Below, in pieces: positions 6,079 to 15,385 of a DNA stretch of 18,799 nt. The notes under the pieces were generated by a model. It was not told the origin of the DNA and made no database searches. It saw only the letters and a program-made list of their open reading frames with translations. Source of the DNA: Collinsella sp. (GTDB lineage Bacteria > Actinomycetota > Coriobacteriia > Coriobacteriales > Coriobacteriaceae); contig JAIHTM010000019.1 of the NCBI GenBank assembly GCA_022713905.1, positions 1 through 18,799 of the forward strand, written 5' to 3'. The position numbers and the translations under genes are program-made. Each line of letters starts with the position of its first letter. The first letter of the stretch is position 1.

Positions 6079-7362
6079 TTAGTAGATGACGGGATCGGGG
6101 ACGGTAGCATGCTCGACATGCGCGCCGAGCGCCTGCAGCTTTTCGACAAACTGCTCGTAGCCGCGCTTGATGTGATGGATAGCCGAAACCTCGGTCGTCC
6201 CGTCGGCGATCAAGCCCGCTACGACGAGGGCCGCTCCGCCACGCAGATCGGGCGAGGTAACCTGTGCACCCGAGAAACCCTTGACGCCATGAATCATGGC
6301 ATGATGGCTCTCGATACGAATGTCGGCACCCATGCGCACCAGCTCAGAGGCAAACATAAAGCGATTCTCGAAGATGTTCTCGGTAATAACGGAACTGCCG
6401 TCGGCAAGGGCGGAGAGCACCATAATCTGCGCCTGCATGTCGGTCGGGAAACCGGGGAACGGAAGCGTCTGGATGTCGACCGGCTTGATACGCTCGGCAC
6501 GGTTCACATGGACGCCATCCTCGACGCGCTCGCAGTCGATACCCATGAGCTCCATCTTCTTGAGCACCATGCCCAAGTGAATGGGGCAAAAGCCCATGAC
6601 ATCGACACCGCGATCGTCGGCCATCAACGCACCGGCAACGATAAAGGTACCGGCCTCGATGCGGTCGCCCACTACGCGATGGGTAACAGGATGCAGCTCT
6701 TCCACGCCCTCGATGGTCACGACGGGCGTACCCGCGCCGACAATCTTGGCGCCCATCTCGTTGAGCATGTTGGCGAGATCGACGATCTCGGGCTCGCGGG
6801 CGGCATTGTCGATAACCGTGGTGCCCTGCGCGCGCACGGATGCCATGATGAGGTTCTCGGTCGCACCGACGCTGGCGAACTCGAGCGTGACGGTGGTACC
6901 GCGCAGACCTTGGGGCGCATTAGCGTTGATGTAGCCGTGGGCGGTATCGAACTCAACGCCCAGGGCCTCAAGACCCAGAATGTGCATATCGATCTTGCGA
7001 GCACCCAGGTTGCAGCCGCCCGGCATGGCAATCTTGGCGCGATGGAAGCGGCCCAGCAGGGGTCCCATGACGGCGGTGGAAGCACGCATCTTGGCAACGA
7101 GCTCGTAGGGGGCCTCCCAAGAATCGACCTGAGAGGTATCAATCTCGAGCGTGTGCTCGTCGAGAACATCGATCGTAGCGCCCATGCCCTTGAGCACCTT
7201 GCCCATCACGTGAACATCGGAAATATCGGGCACGTTCTGCAGCGTCGTCTTGCCCGGCGCCAGAAGCGTTGCCGCCATGAGTTTGAGCGCGGAGTTCTTG
7301 GCGCCCGAGACGGGCACGGAGCCTCCGATGGCGTGGCCACCCTCAACGCGGATAATATCCAA
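6079..7362 (-). CDS. murA: UDP-N-acetylglucosamine 1-carboxyvinyltransferase
   Basis: MurA catalyses the first committed step of peptidoglycan synthesis, adding enolpyruvate from PEP to UDP-GlcNAc in the cytoplasm. The 427-residue length is standard. The N-terminus IRVEGGHAIGGSVPVSGAKNSALKL contains the UDP-GlcNAc-binding Lys22-Asn23. The catalytic cysteine is present in MPGGCNLGARKIDMH (Cys117, equivalent to E. coli Cys115), so the enzyme is predicted fosfomycin-sensitive rather than of the Asp-substituted resistant type. The start is TTG at 7362-7360, with GAAAGGG six bases upstream; no better start is nearby. It follows atpC, an arrangement also seen in other Gram-positives, but a strong terminator hairpin lies directly in front of its ribosome site. 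The LCP gene follows 12 bases later. Confidence 0.95.
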   Translation of the reverse strand: MDIIRVEGGHAIGGSVPVSGAKNSALKLMAATLLAPGKTTLQNVPDISDVHVMGKVLKGMGATIDVLDEHTLEIDTSQVDSWEAPYELVAKMRASTAVMGPLLGRFHRAKIAMPGGCNLGARKIDMHILGLEALGVEFDTAHGYINANAPQGLRGTTVTLEFASVGATENLIMASVRAQGTTVIDNAAREPEIVDLANMLNEMGAKIVGAGTPVVTIEGVEELHPVTHRVVGDRIEAGTFIVAGALMADDRGVDVMGFCPIHLGMVLKKMELMGIDCERVEDGVHVNRAERIKPVDIQTLPFPGFPTDMQAQIMVLSALADGSSVITENIFENRFMFASELVRMGADIRIESHHAMIHGVKGFSGAQVTSPDLRGGAALVVAGLIADGTTEVSAIHHIKRGYEQFVEKLQALGAHVEHATVPDPVIY

Positions 7363-7375
7363 GGTCTACCCTTTC

Positions 7376-7414
7376 AAAAAGCATGCCCGGGGTGGCTGGG
7401 CCATCCCGGGCATG
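7376..7414 (-). terminator. Intrinsic terminator ending the atp operon
   Basis: On the minus strand CATGCCCGGGATGGC pairs with GCCACCCCGGGCATG: a 15-bp stem with one mismatched/wobble position, loop CCA, followed by CTTTTTG. It lies 36 bases after the atpC stop codon. Its T-run is only two bases from the GAAAGGG ribosome site of murA, so it is also part of the murA leader. Confidence 0.9.
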
Positions 7415-7450
7415 ATGTGTTCGCAAATGGTCGAACGCTAAATCGTTTGA

Positions 7451-7843
7451 CTATTGGGCAAGCTTGAGCTTACACCATGCGATTTCATTATAGAGGTAGG
7501 CGCGGCGTGCATCATCCTCCGACAAATTACCCAGCTTCTCTTCAAAACCTTGAATATCAGCTTTAAGCTTGTCGGTATCGACGGTCGCCAAATCGCAAGC
7601 GCGCTCGGCGAGAACGGTCACGACATCGTCCGCAACCTGGGCATAGCCGCCGGCCACGGCAAACGTGTGGTCGACAGTGCCCATGGCCTTATCGGAAACG
7701 CGAACGTAACCGCGGTCGATCGTGCAGATCTCGCTGGAGTGAGCAGGCAGGACGCCAAACTCGCCATCCGTGGACGGAATCGACACAAACGCAGCGTCGC
7801 CCTCATAGGCGCAGCTCACGGGGCACACGATGCGGATACGCAT
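7451..7843 (-). CDS. atpC: ATP synthase epsilon subunit
   Basis: Epsilon is part of the central stalk of F1 and regulates ATP hydrolysis. The 130-residue protein has the N-terminal beta-sandwich (RIRIVCPVSCAYEGDAAFVSIPSTDGEFGVLPAHS, with the family hallmark GEFGVLPAH) and a C-terminal two-helix hairpin (about 86-130). It is the last gene of the operon, three bases after the atpD stop codon, with a terminator behind it. Confidence 0.95.
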   Translation of the reverse strand: MRIRIVCPVSCAYEGDAAFVSIPSTDGEFGVLPAHSSEICTIDRGYVRVSDKAMGTVDHTFAVAGGYAQVADDVVTVLAERACDLATVDTDKLKADIQGFEEKLGNLSEDDARRAYLYNEIAWCKLKLAQ

Positions 7844-7846
7844 AAC

Positions 7847-9300
<1,454 letters not shown>

Positions 9301-9301
<1 letters not shown>

Positions 9302-10209
9302 TACTGTTCCTCCAATGCTGAGGCTCCGCCGACGATCTCGTTAATCTCGGTCGTGATCGAAGCCTGGCGCACGCGACTATACGTGCGGGTAAGGGTCGAG
9401 ATGATCGCGGTGGCGTTTTCCGTCGCGGAGTGCATGGCCTTGCGGCGTGCACCCTGCTCGGCAGCCGCCGAATCGATCAGGGCCTGGTAGATGACCGTCA
9501 GGATATAAGACGGCACAAGCTTGCCGAGAACATGCTCGGGAGAGGGCACGAACTCGAACGTGGACGAGATGCGCTTAGGGGCGTCGGTCTCGTTCTTACG
9601 CGGACCGTGGGCCATAGCGATCATCTCGGGGTCGAGCGGCAACAGATGCTCGACGCGAAGCTCCTGATCCACGCGGTTCTTGGCGTGGTGGTAGACAAGC
9701 TCGACACGGTCAAGCTCACCGGCACGATACGCATCGCAGATATGAGAGGAGATCATGCGGGCCTGATTGAAATCGGGCTCAGAGGAGTTGCCCTCAAAGT
9801 GCATGACGACGTTTTCGCGGTCACGGAAATACGTGGCCGGTTTGCGCCCACACGTGATGATCTCGCACTCGATGCCGTCGTTCGCCCAAGAAGCGGCGAG
9901 CTTTTCGGCCGTGCGCTCCACCGTCGTATTGAAACCGCCGGCAAGGCCGCGGTCCGAGGCAATAACGACAATCAGGCCATGCTTGACGCTCTCATGCTTC
10001 TGCAGCATGGGATCGGTGCCCGAACAGGAGGCGTCGCCGGCGACCGTCAACATGACGTCGGTCAGCGCCTCCTTATAGGGCTCGGCCTGCTTGGAGCGAT
10101 CGAGAGCACGACGGATCTTGGCCGTAGAGACCATCTCCATCGTGCGCGTGATCTGCTTGGTCGTGGTAACCGAGGAGATTCGCTTCTTAATGTCGCGAAG
10201 GTTGGCCAT
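9301..10209 (-). CDS. atpG: ATP synthase gamma subunit
   Basis: Gamma is the rotating central shaft of F1. The 302-residue protein opens with the classic coiled-coil helix (DIKKRISSVTTTKQITRTMEMV) and closes with the partner helix ending SRVRQASITTEINEIVGGASAL. The middle holds the Rossmann-like domain with VIASDRGLAGGFN. It starts five bases after the atpA stop; GGAG is about 11 bases upstream, a rather long spacing, so coupling to atpA is likely. Length is slightly above the usual 285-290. Confidence 0.96.
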
Positions 10210-10214
10210 GGGGC

Positions 10215-11813
10215 TTAGTTCTCCTCTGATCCAGAAACATCCGAATGGTGCTTGGCCATGAACTGCTGCTTGAAGTCGCCGATGACGCGCAAGAGCTCAG
10301 CCTTGGTGTCATCATCGATCTTCTTGGCGCGAACCTTGTCGAGCAGCGAGCCAAAGCCATTGTCCATGTACTCGATGAGCTCGGCACGGAAAGGCAGCAC
10401 GTCGGCAATCTCCAGGTCATCCAGGAAGCCCTCGTTGCCAGCGAACAGCGTAACGATCTGCTCGCCAACCTCAAACGGCTTGTAGCGCGGCTGCTTAAGG
10501 AGCTCGGTCATGCGGGCACCATGGGTCAGCTGCTTCTGAGTAGCCTCGTCAAGGTCGGAGCCAAACTGCGTAAAGCCAGCGAGCTCCTGATAGGAAGCGA
10601 GGTCCAGACGGAGGTTGCCGGCGACCTGCTTCATGGCCTTGGTCTGCGCATCGCCACCGACGCGGGACACGGAAATGCCCACGTCGACTGCCGGGCGCTG
10701 GCCCTGGAAGAAGAGCTCGGACTGCAGGTAGATCTGACCATCGGTAATGGAAATGACGTTGGTCGGAATGTAGGCCGAGACGTCGCCGTCCTGGGTCTCG
10801 ATGATCGGCAGAGCTGTCATGGAGCCGTAACCGTTCTTCTTGGACATCTTGACAGCACGCTCGAGCAGACGAGAGTGCAGGTAGAAGATGTCACCAGGAT
10901 AGGCCTCGCGTCCGGGCGGACGATGCAGCGTCAGCGACATCTGACGGTAGGCCACAGCCTGCTTGGACAGGTCATCGTAGATGACGAGCACGTGACCGCC
11001 GGGGTTGGTCTCGCTGGCGGGCTTGCCGTCCTCGCCGTTATACATGAAGAACTCGCCGATAGCGGCACCGGCCATAGGCGCGATGTACTGCATAGGGGCG
11101 GAATCGGCAGCGGTGGCCGAAACGATGATGGTGTAGTCGAGCGCACCGTGCTGAGCGAGGGTCTCGCGGATGTTGGCAACCGTGGAGGCCTTCTGGCCGA
11201 TGGCGACATAGATGCAGACCATGCCCTTGCCGCGCTGGTTGAGGATAGCGTCGATGGCAATGGCGGTCTTACCGGTCTTACGGTCGCCGATGATGAGCTC
11301 TCGCTGACCGCGACCAATAGGCACCATGGAGTCGATGGCCAACAGGCCGGTCTGAACCGGCTCGCACACCGGGGTACGGTCGATGACGCCGGGGGCCTTG
11401 AACTCAATGGGACGACGGTGCGTGGCGACGATGTCGCCCAGGCCGTCGATGGGCTGGCCGAGCGGATTGACGACGCGGCCGAGCATGGCGCGGCTCACAG
11501 GGATATCCATAATGCGGCCAGTGGTGCGGCACTCGTCGCCTTCCTTGATGGAGTCGACGGCACCAAACAGAACGGCGCCGACCTCGTCACGGTCAAGGTT
11601 CTGGGCAAGGCCGAAGACGGTCTCACCGGTATCGGAGCTCTTGAACTCCAGAAGCTCGCCTGCCATGGCGCTCTTGAGGCCGGAGACGCGCGCGATGCCG
11701 TCGCCTACCTCGTCGACCGTTGAAACCTCATGCGTATCGACCGTCGCGGAGAGGCTCGTGAGCTGCTCCTGCAGTTTCTTGGCGATATCCTGGGCATTGA
11801 GGGTTTCGGACAT
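10215..11813 (-). CDS. atpA: ATP synthase alpha subunit
   Basis: Alpha is the non-catalytic nucleotide-binding subunit of F1. It has 532 residues, within the usual range of 500-550. The P-loop GDRKTGKT is at 176-183, and the family signature around PGREAYPGDIFYLHSRLLERA is complete. The N-terminal helix that contacts delta precedes a beta barrel starting near EVGDGIARVSGL. The start ATG overlaps the atpH stop as TAATG, with GGAGGTG seven bases upstream. Confidence 0.97.
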   Translation of the reverse strand: MSETLNAQDIAKKLQEQLTSLSATVDTHEVSTVDEVGDGIARVSGLKSAMAGELLEFKSSDTGETVFGLAQNLDRDEVGAVLFGAVDSIKEGDECRTTGRIMDIPVSRAMLGRVVNPLGQPIDGLGDIVATHRRPIEFKAPGVIDRTPVCEPVQTGLLAIDSMVPIGRGQRELIIGDRKTGKTAIAIDAILNQRGKGMVCIYVAIGQKASTVANIRETLAQHGALDYTIIVSATAADSAPMQYIAPMAGAAIGEFFMYNGEDGKPASETNPGGHVLVIYDDLSKQAVAYRQMSLTLHRPPGREAYPGDIFYLHSRLLERAVKMSKKNGYGSMTALPIIETQDGDVSAYIPTNVISITDGQIYLQSELFFQGQRPAVDVGISVSRVGGDAQTKAMKQVAGNLRLDLASYQELAGFTQFGSDLDEATQKQLTHGARMTELLKQPRYKPFEVGEQIVTLFAGNEGFLDDLEIADVLPFRAELIEYMDNGFGSLLDKVRAKKIDDDTKAELLRVIGDFKQQFMAKHHSDVSGSEEN

Positions 11814-12289
11814 TAGGCTTCACCTCCGTACGAATTAGCAGAGTTTGCGAGGGTCTCCTGCGCGATGCGCAGCTGCGTCTTGACGGTAATGTCACGACGC
11901 TCGCCGCGGGCCTCGAGCACCAGGCCGCCCACGATAGACGGGTCGACCTGCTCGATAAGGAATACTTTGCGGCCGAAGTCCTGCTCGCATTTCTTAGTGA
12001 TGGTTTGACGCAGCTCGTCGTCGAGCGGGATCGCCGTGGTGACGGTCACGCCCACTACATCCTCGTCTTCCTCGGCAACATACTTAAAGGCAGCTGCCAC
12101 CTTGGGAAGAAGGTCGAGCTGGTCGCGCTTGGACATGGTGTCGAGCACGGCGATGATCTCGGGGCTGGCGCTAGCCAGACGCTCGATCATCTCGAGGTCC
12201 TCGAACACATGGTTCTCGGCCTTGGCGGCTTCCAAAAGGGAGCGCGCGTAGGTCTCGAGTACCTTGTCCTGATAGCGGCTAGTCGGCAT
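11813..12289 (-). CDS. atpH: ATP synthase delta subunit
   Basis: Delta joins the top of F1 to the peripheral stalk. At 158 residues it is shorter than the common 175-180. The N-terminal helical bundle starts YQDKVLETYARSLLEAAK, and the C-terminal part carries the family signature VDPSIVGGLVLEARGERRDITVKTQL. The gene overlaps the end of atpF by 11 bases and the start of atpA by one base, so translation is probably coupled on both sides. Confidence 0.93.
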   Translation of the reverse strand: MPTSRYQDKVLETYARSLLEAAKAENHVFEDLEMIERLASASPEIIAVLDTMSKRDQLDLLPKVAAAFKYVAEEDEDVVGVTVTTAIPLDDELRQTITKKCEQDFGRKVFLIEQVDPSIVGGLVLEARGERRDITVKTQLRIAQETLANSANSYGGEA

Positions 12290-12881
12290 TCAGGCTACCT
12301 GCTTCCTGGATGTAGCGCTCGATGAGCTTCTTCTGCTCGGACTCGTCCTCGAGTGCCTCGCCCACGATCTTGGTGGCGACGGCAACGGACAGGTCGGCGA
12401 TGGAGCTCGCGGCACCGGCGTAGATGGACTTGCGCTCGTCCTCGACGGTCGTATGGGCCTTGGCGATGATCTCCTCGGCCTCCTTGTGAGCAGCCTCGAT
12501 GATACGGGCGCGCTCGGACTCGGCGTCCTTACGGGCCTCGAGAACGATGTCGGCAGCCTGACGACGGGCGTCGGTGACGATCGAGTCGGACTCAGCGCGC
12601 TTGGCGATGGCCTCCTGCTTGGTCTTCTCGGCCTCGTCGAGGCTCTCCTCGATCTTCTTGCCGCGCTCCTCCATGGTTTTCATGATGCCCGGCAGGGCGA
12701 CCTTGGCCAGCACGATCCAGATAATCAGGAAGGCGATAAGCGCCGGGATGAACTCCGCCATCTTAGGGATGAGGATGTCCGCACCGGCAGCGCCGTCCTC
12801 GGCGAACGCGGAAACCGGCATGAGCAGCGCGGCCGCGGACGCGGAGAGTGCGATCGCGCTCTTCTGGGATGAAAGATTCAT
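12279..12881 (-). CDS. atpF: ATP synthase b subunit
   Basis: Subunit b forms the peripheral stalk that holds F1 still against subunit a. The 200-residue protein has a membrane helix at about 44-66 (IPALIAFLIIWIVLAKVALP), then a long charged coiled coil (MEERGKKIEESLDEAEKTKQ and onward to about 155) and a C-terminal end that contacts delta. Unusually, about 40 residues precede that helix, and the first 27 look like a cleavable Sec signal peptide: a lysine, a hydrophobic core ALSASAAALLMPV, then AFA before EDG. The start ATG has GGAG eight bases upstream and lies 15 bases after atpE, so the extension is real coding sequence rather than a start error. Confidence 0.93.
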   Translation of the reverse strand: MNLSSQKSAIALSASAAALLMPVSAFAEDGAAGADILIPKMAEFIPALIAFLIIWIVLAKVALPGIMKTMEERGKKIEESLDEAEKTKQEAIAKRAESDSIVTDARRQAADIVLEARKDAESERARIIEAAHKEAEEIIAKAHTTVEDERKSIYAGAASSIADLSVAVATKIVGEALEDESEQKKLIERYIQEAGSLNAD

Positions 12882-12896
12882 ACTTGACGCTCCGTG

Positions 12897-13091
12897 CTAT
12901 TTAACGATCAGCGCGACAACGAAGCCGATCAGAGCCAGAGCCTCGCCGAAGGCGGAGCCCATGATGAAGACGGTGAACACGCGGCCCTGGACCTCAGGCT
13001 GACGGGCCATAGCACCCGTAGCACCCAGAGCAGACAGGCCGATAGCAAGACCAGCGCCGATAACACCGAGACCGTAACCGATAACTCCCAC
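12897..13091 (-). CDS. atpE: ATP synthase c subunit
   Basis: Subunit c is the two-helix proteolipid of the membrane rotor ring. It is 64 residues, shorter than the usual 70-85. The polar loop ARQPE and the ion-carrying glutamate in SAFGEALALIGF are present. By alignment to the Ilyobacter sodium-type ring, the Gln32 position is Ile and the Ser66 position is Ala, so proton coupling is predicted. The start is GTG at 13091-13089 with a strong AAGGAGG four to five bases upstream. An in-frame stop lies just upstream (TAA), so no longer N-terminus is available and helix 1 is about ten residues shorter than in E. coli. Confidence 0.93.
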   Translation of the reverse strand: MGVIGYGLGVIGAGLAIGLSALGATGAMARQPEVQGRVFTVFIMGSAFGEALALIGFVVALIVK

Positions 13092-13107
13092 GATTCCTCC
13101 TTTGTCG

Positions 13108-13127
13108 TGCGTGTCTTATTTCACGCA
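13108..13127 (-). promoter_or_regulatory. Small hairpin just before the atpE ribosome site
   Basis: On the minus strand TGCGTG-AAATAAGA-CACGCA forms a 6-bp stem with an A/T-rich 8-base loop, five bases before AAGGAGG. It sits in the only sizeable gap (124 nt) of the atp operon. The c subunit is needed in many copies, and E. coli uses a translation enhancer at the same place; a similar role here is inference. A second weak stem, GCCGG/CCGGC, lies further upstream in the gap. Confidence 0.4.
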
Positions 13128-13215
13128 GGATAACCTTTTTATAACTGCCGGGCTCCATGGGTACGGGCACCGGCGGTTTAACGAATTGCCTTACCTTTAA
13201 GGCGCGAACGGAAGA

Positions 13216-14019
13216 CTACTCCTCCTCCGCGACCTCCTCTGCCTCGGAGACATACACGGCGGTAAGGACCGTGAAGACGTAAGCCTGGATGGCGCCGACC
13301 ACAAGCTCGATCGCATAGATCAGGATGAGGATGGCAAGCCAGGCCAGCGAAGGCAGGGCGCCGACGGCGTGGGCCGCGGAAACCTGCTGAAGCAGCGGCT
13401 GCATGAACATGCTCGCCATGATGGCGAACGAGCCCATGACCACGTGTCCTGCGAACATGTTGCAGAACAGACGGACGGCGAGCGTGATGAGGCGCAGGAA
13501 GGTCGAGAAAAGCTCGACGACCCACACAAGCACGTTCATCGGGAAGCTCACGCCCTGCGGGGCGAGGCTCTTGATGTAGCCGATCACGCCGTGAGCCTTG
13601 CATCCGTAGTAGATGAAGTACACGAAGGCGAAGATGGCGAGCGCAGCGGTGGAGCCGATTGCGCCGGTGCCGGGCTTCATTCCCGGGATCAGGCCGATCA
13701 TGTTATTGATCAGGATGAACAGGAAAAGCGAGCACAGGAACGGGAAGTGCTTCTTCCAGTTCTCACCCACGACGCCCTTGCCGATATCGTTCTCGACGTA
13801 CTCGATGATGTACTCGAAACCGTTGACGAAGAAGCCCTTGGGAACCAGGGTCTGCTTCTTCTTGAACACGGCCAGGACGATCAGGAGCACGATCGTGGAG
13901 ACGATCAGCCAAAACGAGTACTGCGTGATGCCGCAGCTCAGATCGCCCACGACAGGGGTGGAGCTGAACTCGCTGACCAGATGATTAATCTCATCAGGCA
14001 GCTTTTCAAAAATTTCCAC
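13216..14019 (-). CDS. atpB: ATP synthase a subunit
   Basis: Subunit a forms the two half-channels that carry ions to and from the c ring. The 267-residue protein has about six hydrophobic helices. The essential arginine is in ITLAVRLFCNMFAGH (equivalent to E. coli Arg210). The E. coli Glu219/His245 pair appears swapped: His stands in NMFAGH and Glu in YAIELVVGAIQAY. This arrangement is also known from mitochondrial-type subunits. The start is GTG at 14019-14017 with AAAGG about six bases upstream, which itself overlaps the stop of the preceding gene. A Glu-rich tail (EAEEVAEEE) ends the protein. Confidence 0.95.
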   Translation of the reverse strand: MEIFEKLPDEINHLVSEFSSTPVVGDLSCGITQYSFWLIVSTIVLLIVLAVFKKKQTLVPKGFFVNGFEYIIEYVENDIGKGVVGENWKKHFPFLCSLFLFILINNMIGLIPGMKPGTGAIGSTAALAIFAFVYFIYYGCKAHGVIGYIKSLAPQGVSFPMNVLVWVVELFSTFLRLITLAVRLFCNMFAGHVVMGSFAIMASMFMQPLLQQVSAAHAVGALPSLAWLAILILIYAIELVVGAIQAYVFTVLTAVYVSEAEEVAEEE

Positions 14020-14022
14020 GAC

Positions 14023-14334
14023 TTACCTTTCGACCTCATGAGGATCTCGCAGCGCCTTGGCGACGCGAACCGTGCAGGCGGCCATAAAGGCCACGAAGCC
14101 AATCGCCTCGCCCAGGAGGAACATGCGAAATGCCTCTCCGAACAACGCAAACACAACCAAGGTAAAGACGAGCAGGGCGACTGCCGAGACCGCCAGACTC
14201 ACCATGCCCTTGAGCATGTCAGCATTCTGCTTATCGTCAAGAACCGGCTTGAGCGTAAAGACAAAGGGAAGGAAGGCAATTGCGCCCGCGATGGCGCCTG
14301 CAACGATAGCGAGCAGATCGGCTATCTGAAACAC
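14023..14334 (-). CDS. Small membrane protein in the AtpI position
   Basis: This 103-residue protein is nearly all membrane: three hydrophobic segments are visible (ADLLAIVAGAIAGAIAFLPF, MVSLAVSAVALLVFTLVVFA and EAIGFVAFMAACTV). Its place as first gene before atpB, and its size, match AtpI (ATP synthase protein I), an accessory factor proposed to help c-ring assembly. Sequence similarity to AtpI is too weak to be sure by eye, so no symbol is given. The frame is open to 14409 with a TTG, but GTG at 14334-14332 has GAGG six bases upstream and drops a 25-residue Arg/Cys-rich leader that looks like untranslated RNA. It ends three bases before atpB. Confidence 0.72.
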   Translation of the reverse strand: MFQIADLLAIVAGAIAGAIAFLPFVFTLKPVLDDKQNADMLKGMVSLAVSAVALLVFTLVVFALFGEAFRMFLLGEAIGFVAFMAACTVRVAKALRDPHEVER

Positions 14335-14395
14335 TGGCTTCCTCGCTTTCCTTTTTAACGCCTCACAGCACAGTCCCAGCCAAACATTGGTGACT

Positions 14396-14423
14396 ATTGT
14401 ACGAGCCAATCGCTAAAGTACAA
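14396..14423 (-). promoter_or_regulatory. Candidate promoter of the atp operon
   Basis: TACAAT (-10, minus strand, 14401-14396) is preceded 16 bases upstream by TTGTAC (-35, 14423-14418). It lies 61 bases before the preferred start of the AtpI-like gene and supports that start, because the longer open frame would begin inside the promoter region. Repeated motifs lie just upstream. Confidence 0.6.
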
Positions 14424-14434
14424 CCGTAAAACAA

Positions 14435-14497
14435 ACGGTTAATACGCACCTGTACGTTTTCTTAAGGCCTTCTTTATGCCGCAGGTACGGTAATACG
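14435..14497. repeat. Two copies of ACGGT(T)AATACG upstream of the atp promoter
   Basis: ACGGTTAATACG (14435-14446) recurs as ACGGTAATACG (14487-14497), 52 bases apart in the same orientation. The first copy also forms a 6-bp inverted repeat AACCGT/ACGGTT (14422-14440) that touches the -35 element. The pair could be a regulator binding region for the atp operon. No binding protein is known from the sequence. Confidence 0.35.
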
Positions 14498-14614
14498 TTT
14501 TTTCGAACCCCTCAGCGCAAAACGTCCGTTAACAGAAGTGCGCGTGGACGACTTTTGCTCGCCCGCGCGCACCATTTCTTCGTATTTGTGACCGTAGCCG
14601 ACAAGGCCCAACGA

Positions 14615-15262
14615 CTAGAGCGTACCGTAGATGCGGTCGCCGGCGTCGCCCAGGCCGGGAACGATGTAGGCGGCCTCGTTGAGATGGTCATCGATGGCGC
14701 AGGTATAAATATGTACGTCGGGGTCCTTTTCGGTCAGTGACTTGAGGCCCTCGGGCGCGGCGACGATACACAGCATGCGAATATCCTTAACACCGCGCTC
14801 GCGCAGGTAGCTGATGGCCATCTCGGCCGAACCGCCCGTGGCGAGCATGGGGTCAACAACCAGGCAGATGCGCCGGTCGATATCCTTGGGCATCTTGCAG
14901 TAATACTCATGCGGCTCGTGGGTAACCTCGTCACGCTCCATACCGATGTGGCCCACGCGAGCGGAGGGCACCAGGTCGAGGATGCCATCGACCATGCCGA
15001 GGCCCGCACGCAGGATGGGAACAATGGCGAGCTTCTTGCCGGCAAGCTGCTTAAACATGGCGGTGGTGATGGGAGTCTCGACCTCGACGTCTTCCATGGG
15101 CAGGTCGCGCATGGCCTCGTAGCCGTCAAAGAGCGCAAGCTCGCGCACGAGCTGGCGGAACTGGTTGGTGCCAGTGCTCTTGTCGCGCAAGATCGACAGC
15201 TTGTGCTGGACGAGCGGATGGTCGACAAGCGTCACGCGGGACGTATCGTAGGTGACGGTCAT
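14615..15262 (-). CDS. upp: Uracil phosphoribosyltransferase
   Basis: Upp salvages uracil by joining it to PRPP to give UMP. The 215-residue product matches the family almost end to end. It shows DHPLVQHKLSILRDK near the N-terminus, the PRPP-binding VVDPMLATGGSAEMAI (DPMLATGGS at 137-145), PILRAGLGM and the C-terminal uracil-site PGLGDAGDRIYGT. ATG at 15262 is chosen: it matches the family start, and AAAGGGG lies about ten bases upstream. An open frame back to 15310 adds an implausible Arg-rich leader. It lies between glpK and the atp operon; upp next to atp genes is a common Gram-positive arrangement. The gap to glpK (123 nt) shows no clear terminator. Confidence 0.96.
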   Translation of the reverse strand: MTVTYDTSRVTLVDHPLVQHKLSILRDKSTGTNQFRQLVRELALFDGYEAMRDLPMEDVEVETPITTAMFKQLAGKKLAIVPILRAGLGMVDGILDLVPSARVGHIGMERDEVTHEPHEYYCKMPKDIDRRICLVVDPMLATGGSAEMAISYLRERGVKDIRMLCIVAAPEGLKSLTEKDPDVHIYTCAIDDHLNEAAYIVPGLGDAGDRIYGTL

Positions 15263-15385
15263 GGGTTGATTGCCCCTTTCGTTGCGGCCGGAAGATGGCC
15301 TTGCTGACAAGACGCCTGGCGACGTTGTTGCCTCGCGCCGTGCATAAGTTTAACGGTTTGTTGTATCGAGCAGCTCGTCGCAACC

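Noticed and set aside
6109..7467. Long plus-strand frame (452 codons) opposite murA
   Set aside because: Complement of a clear murA gene; His/Asp-rich composition typical of antisense frames.
10245..11723. Plus-strand frame (492 codons) opposite atpA
   Set aside because: Shadow of atpA by the same reasoning.
13369..14358. Plus-strand frame (329 codons) opposite atpB and the AtpI-like gene
   Set aside because: Antisense to two membrane protein genes; very charged, no domain.
14335..14409. Longer start for the AtpI-like gene (TTG at 14409)
   Set aside because: It would begin inside the candidate -10/transcription-start region and lacks a ribosome site.
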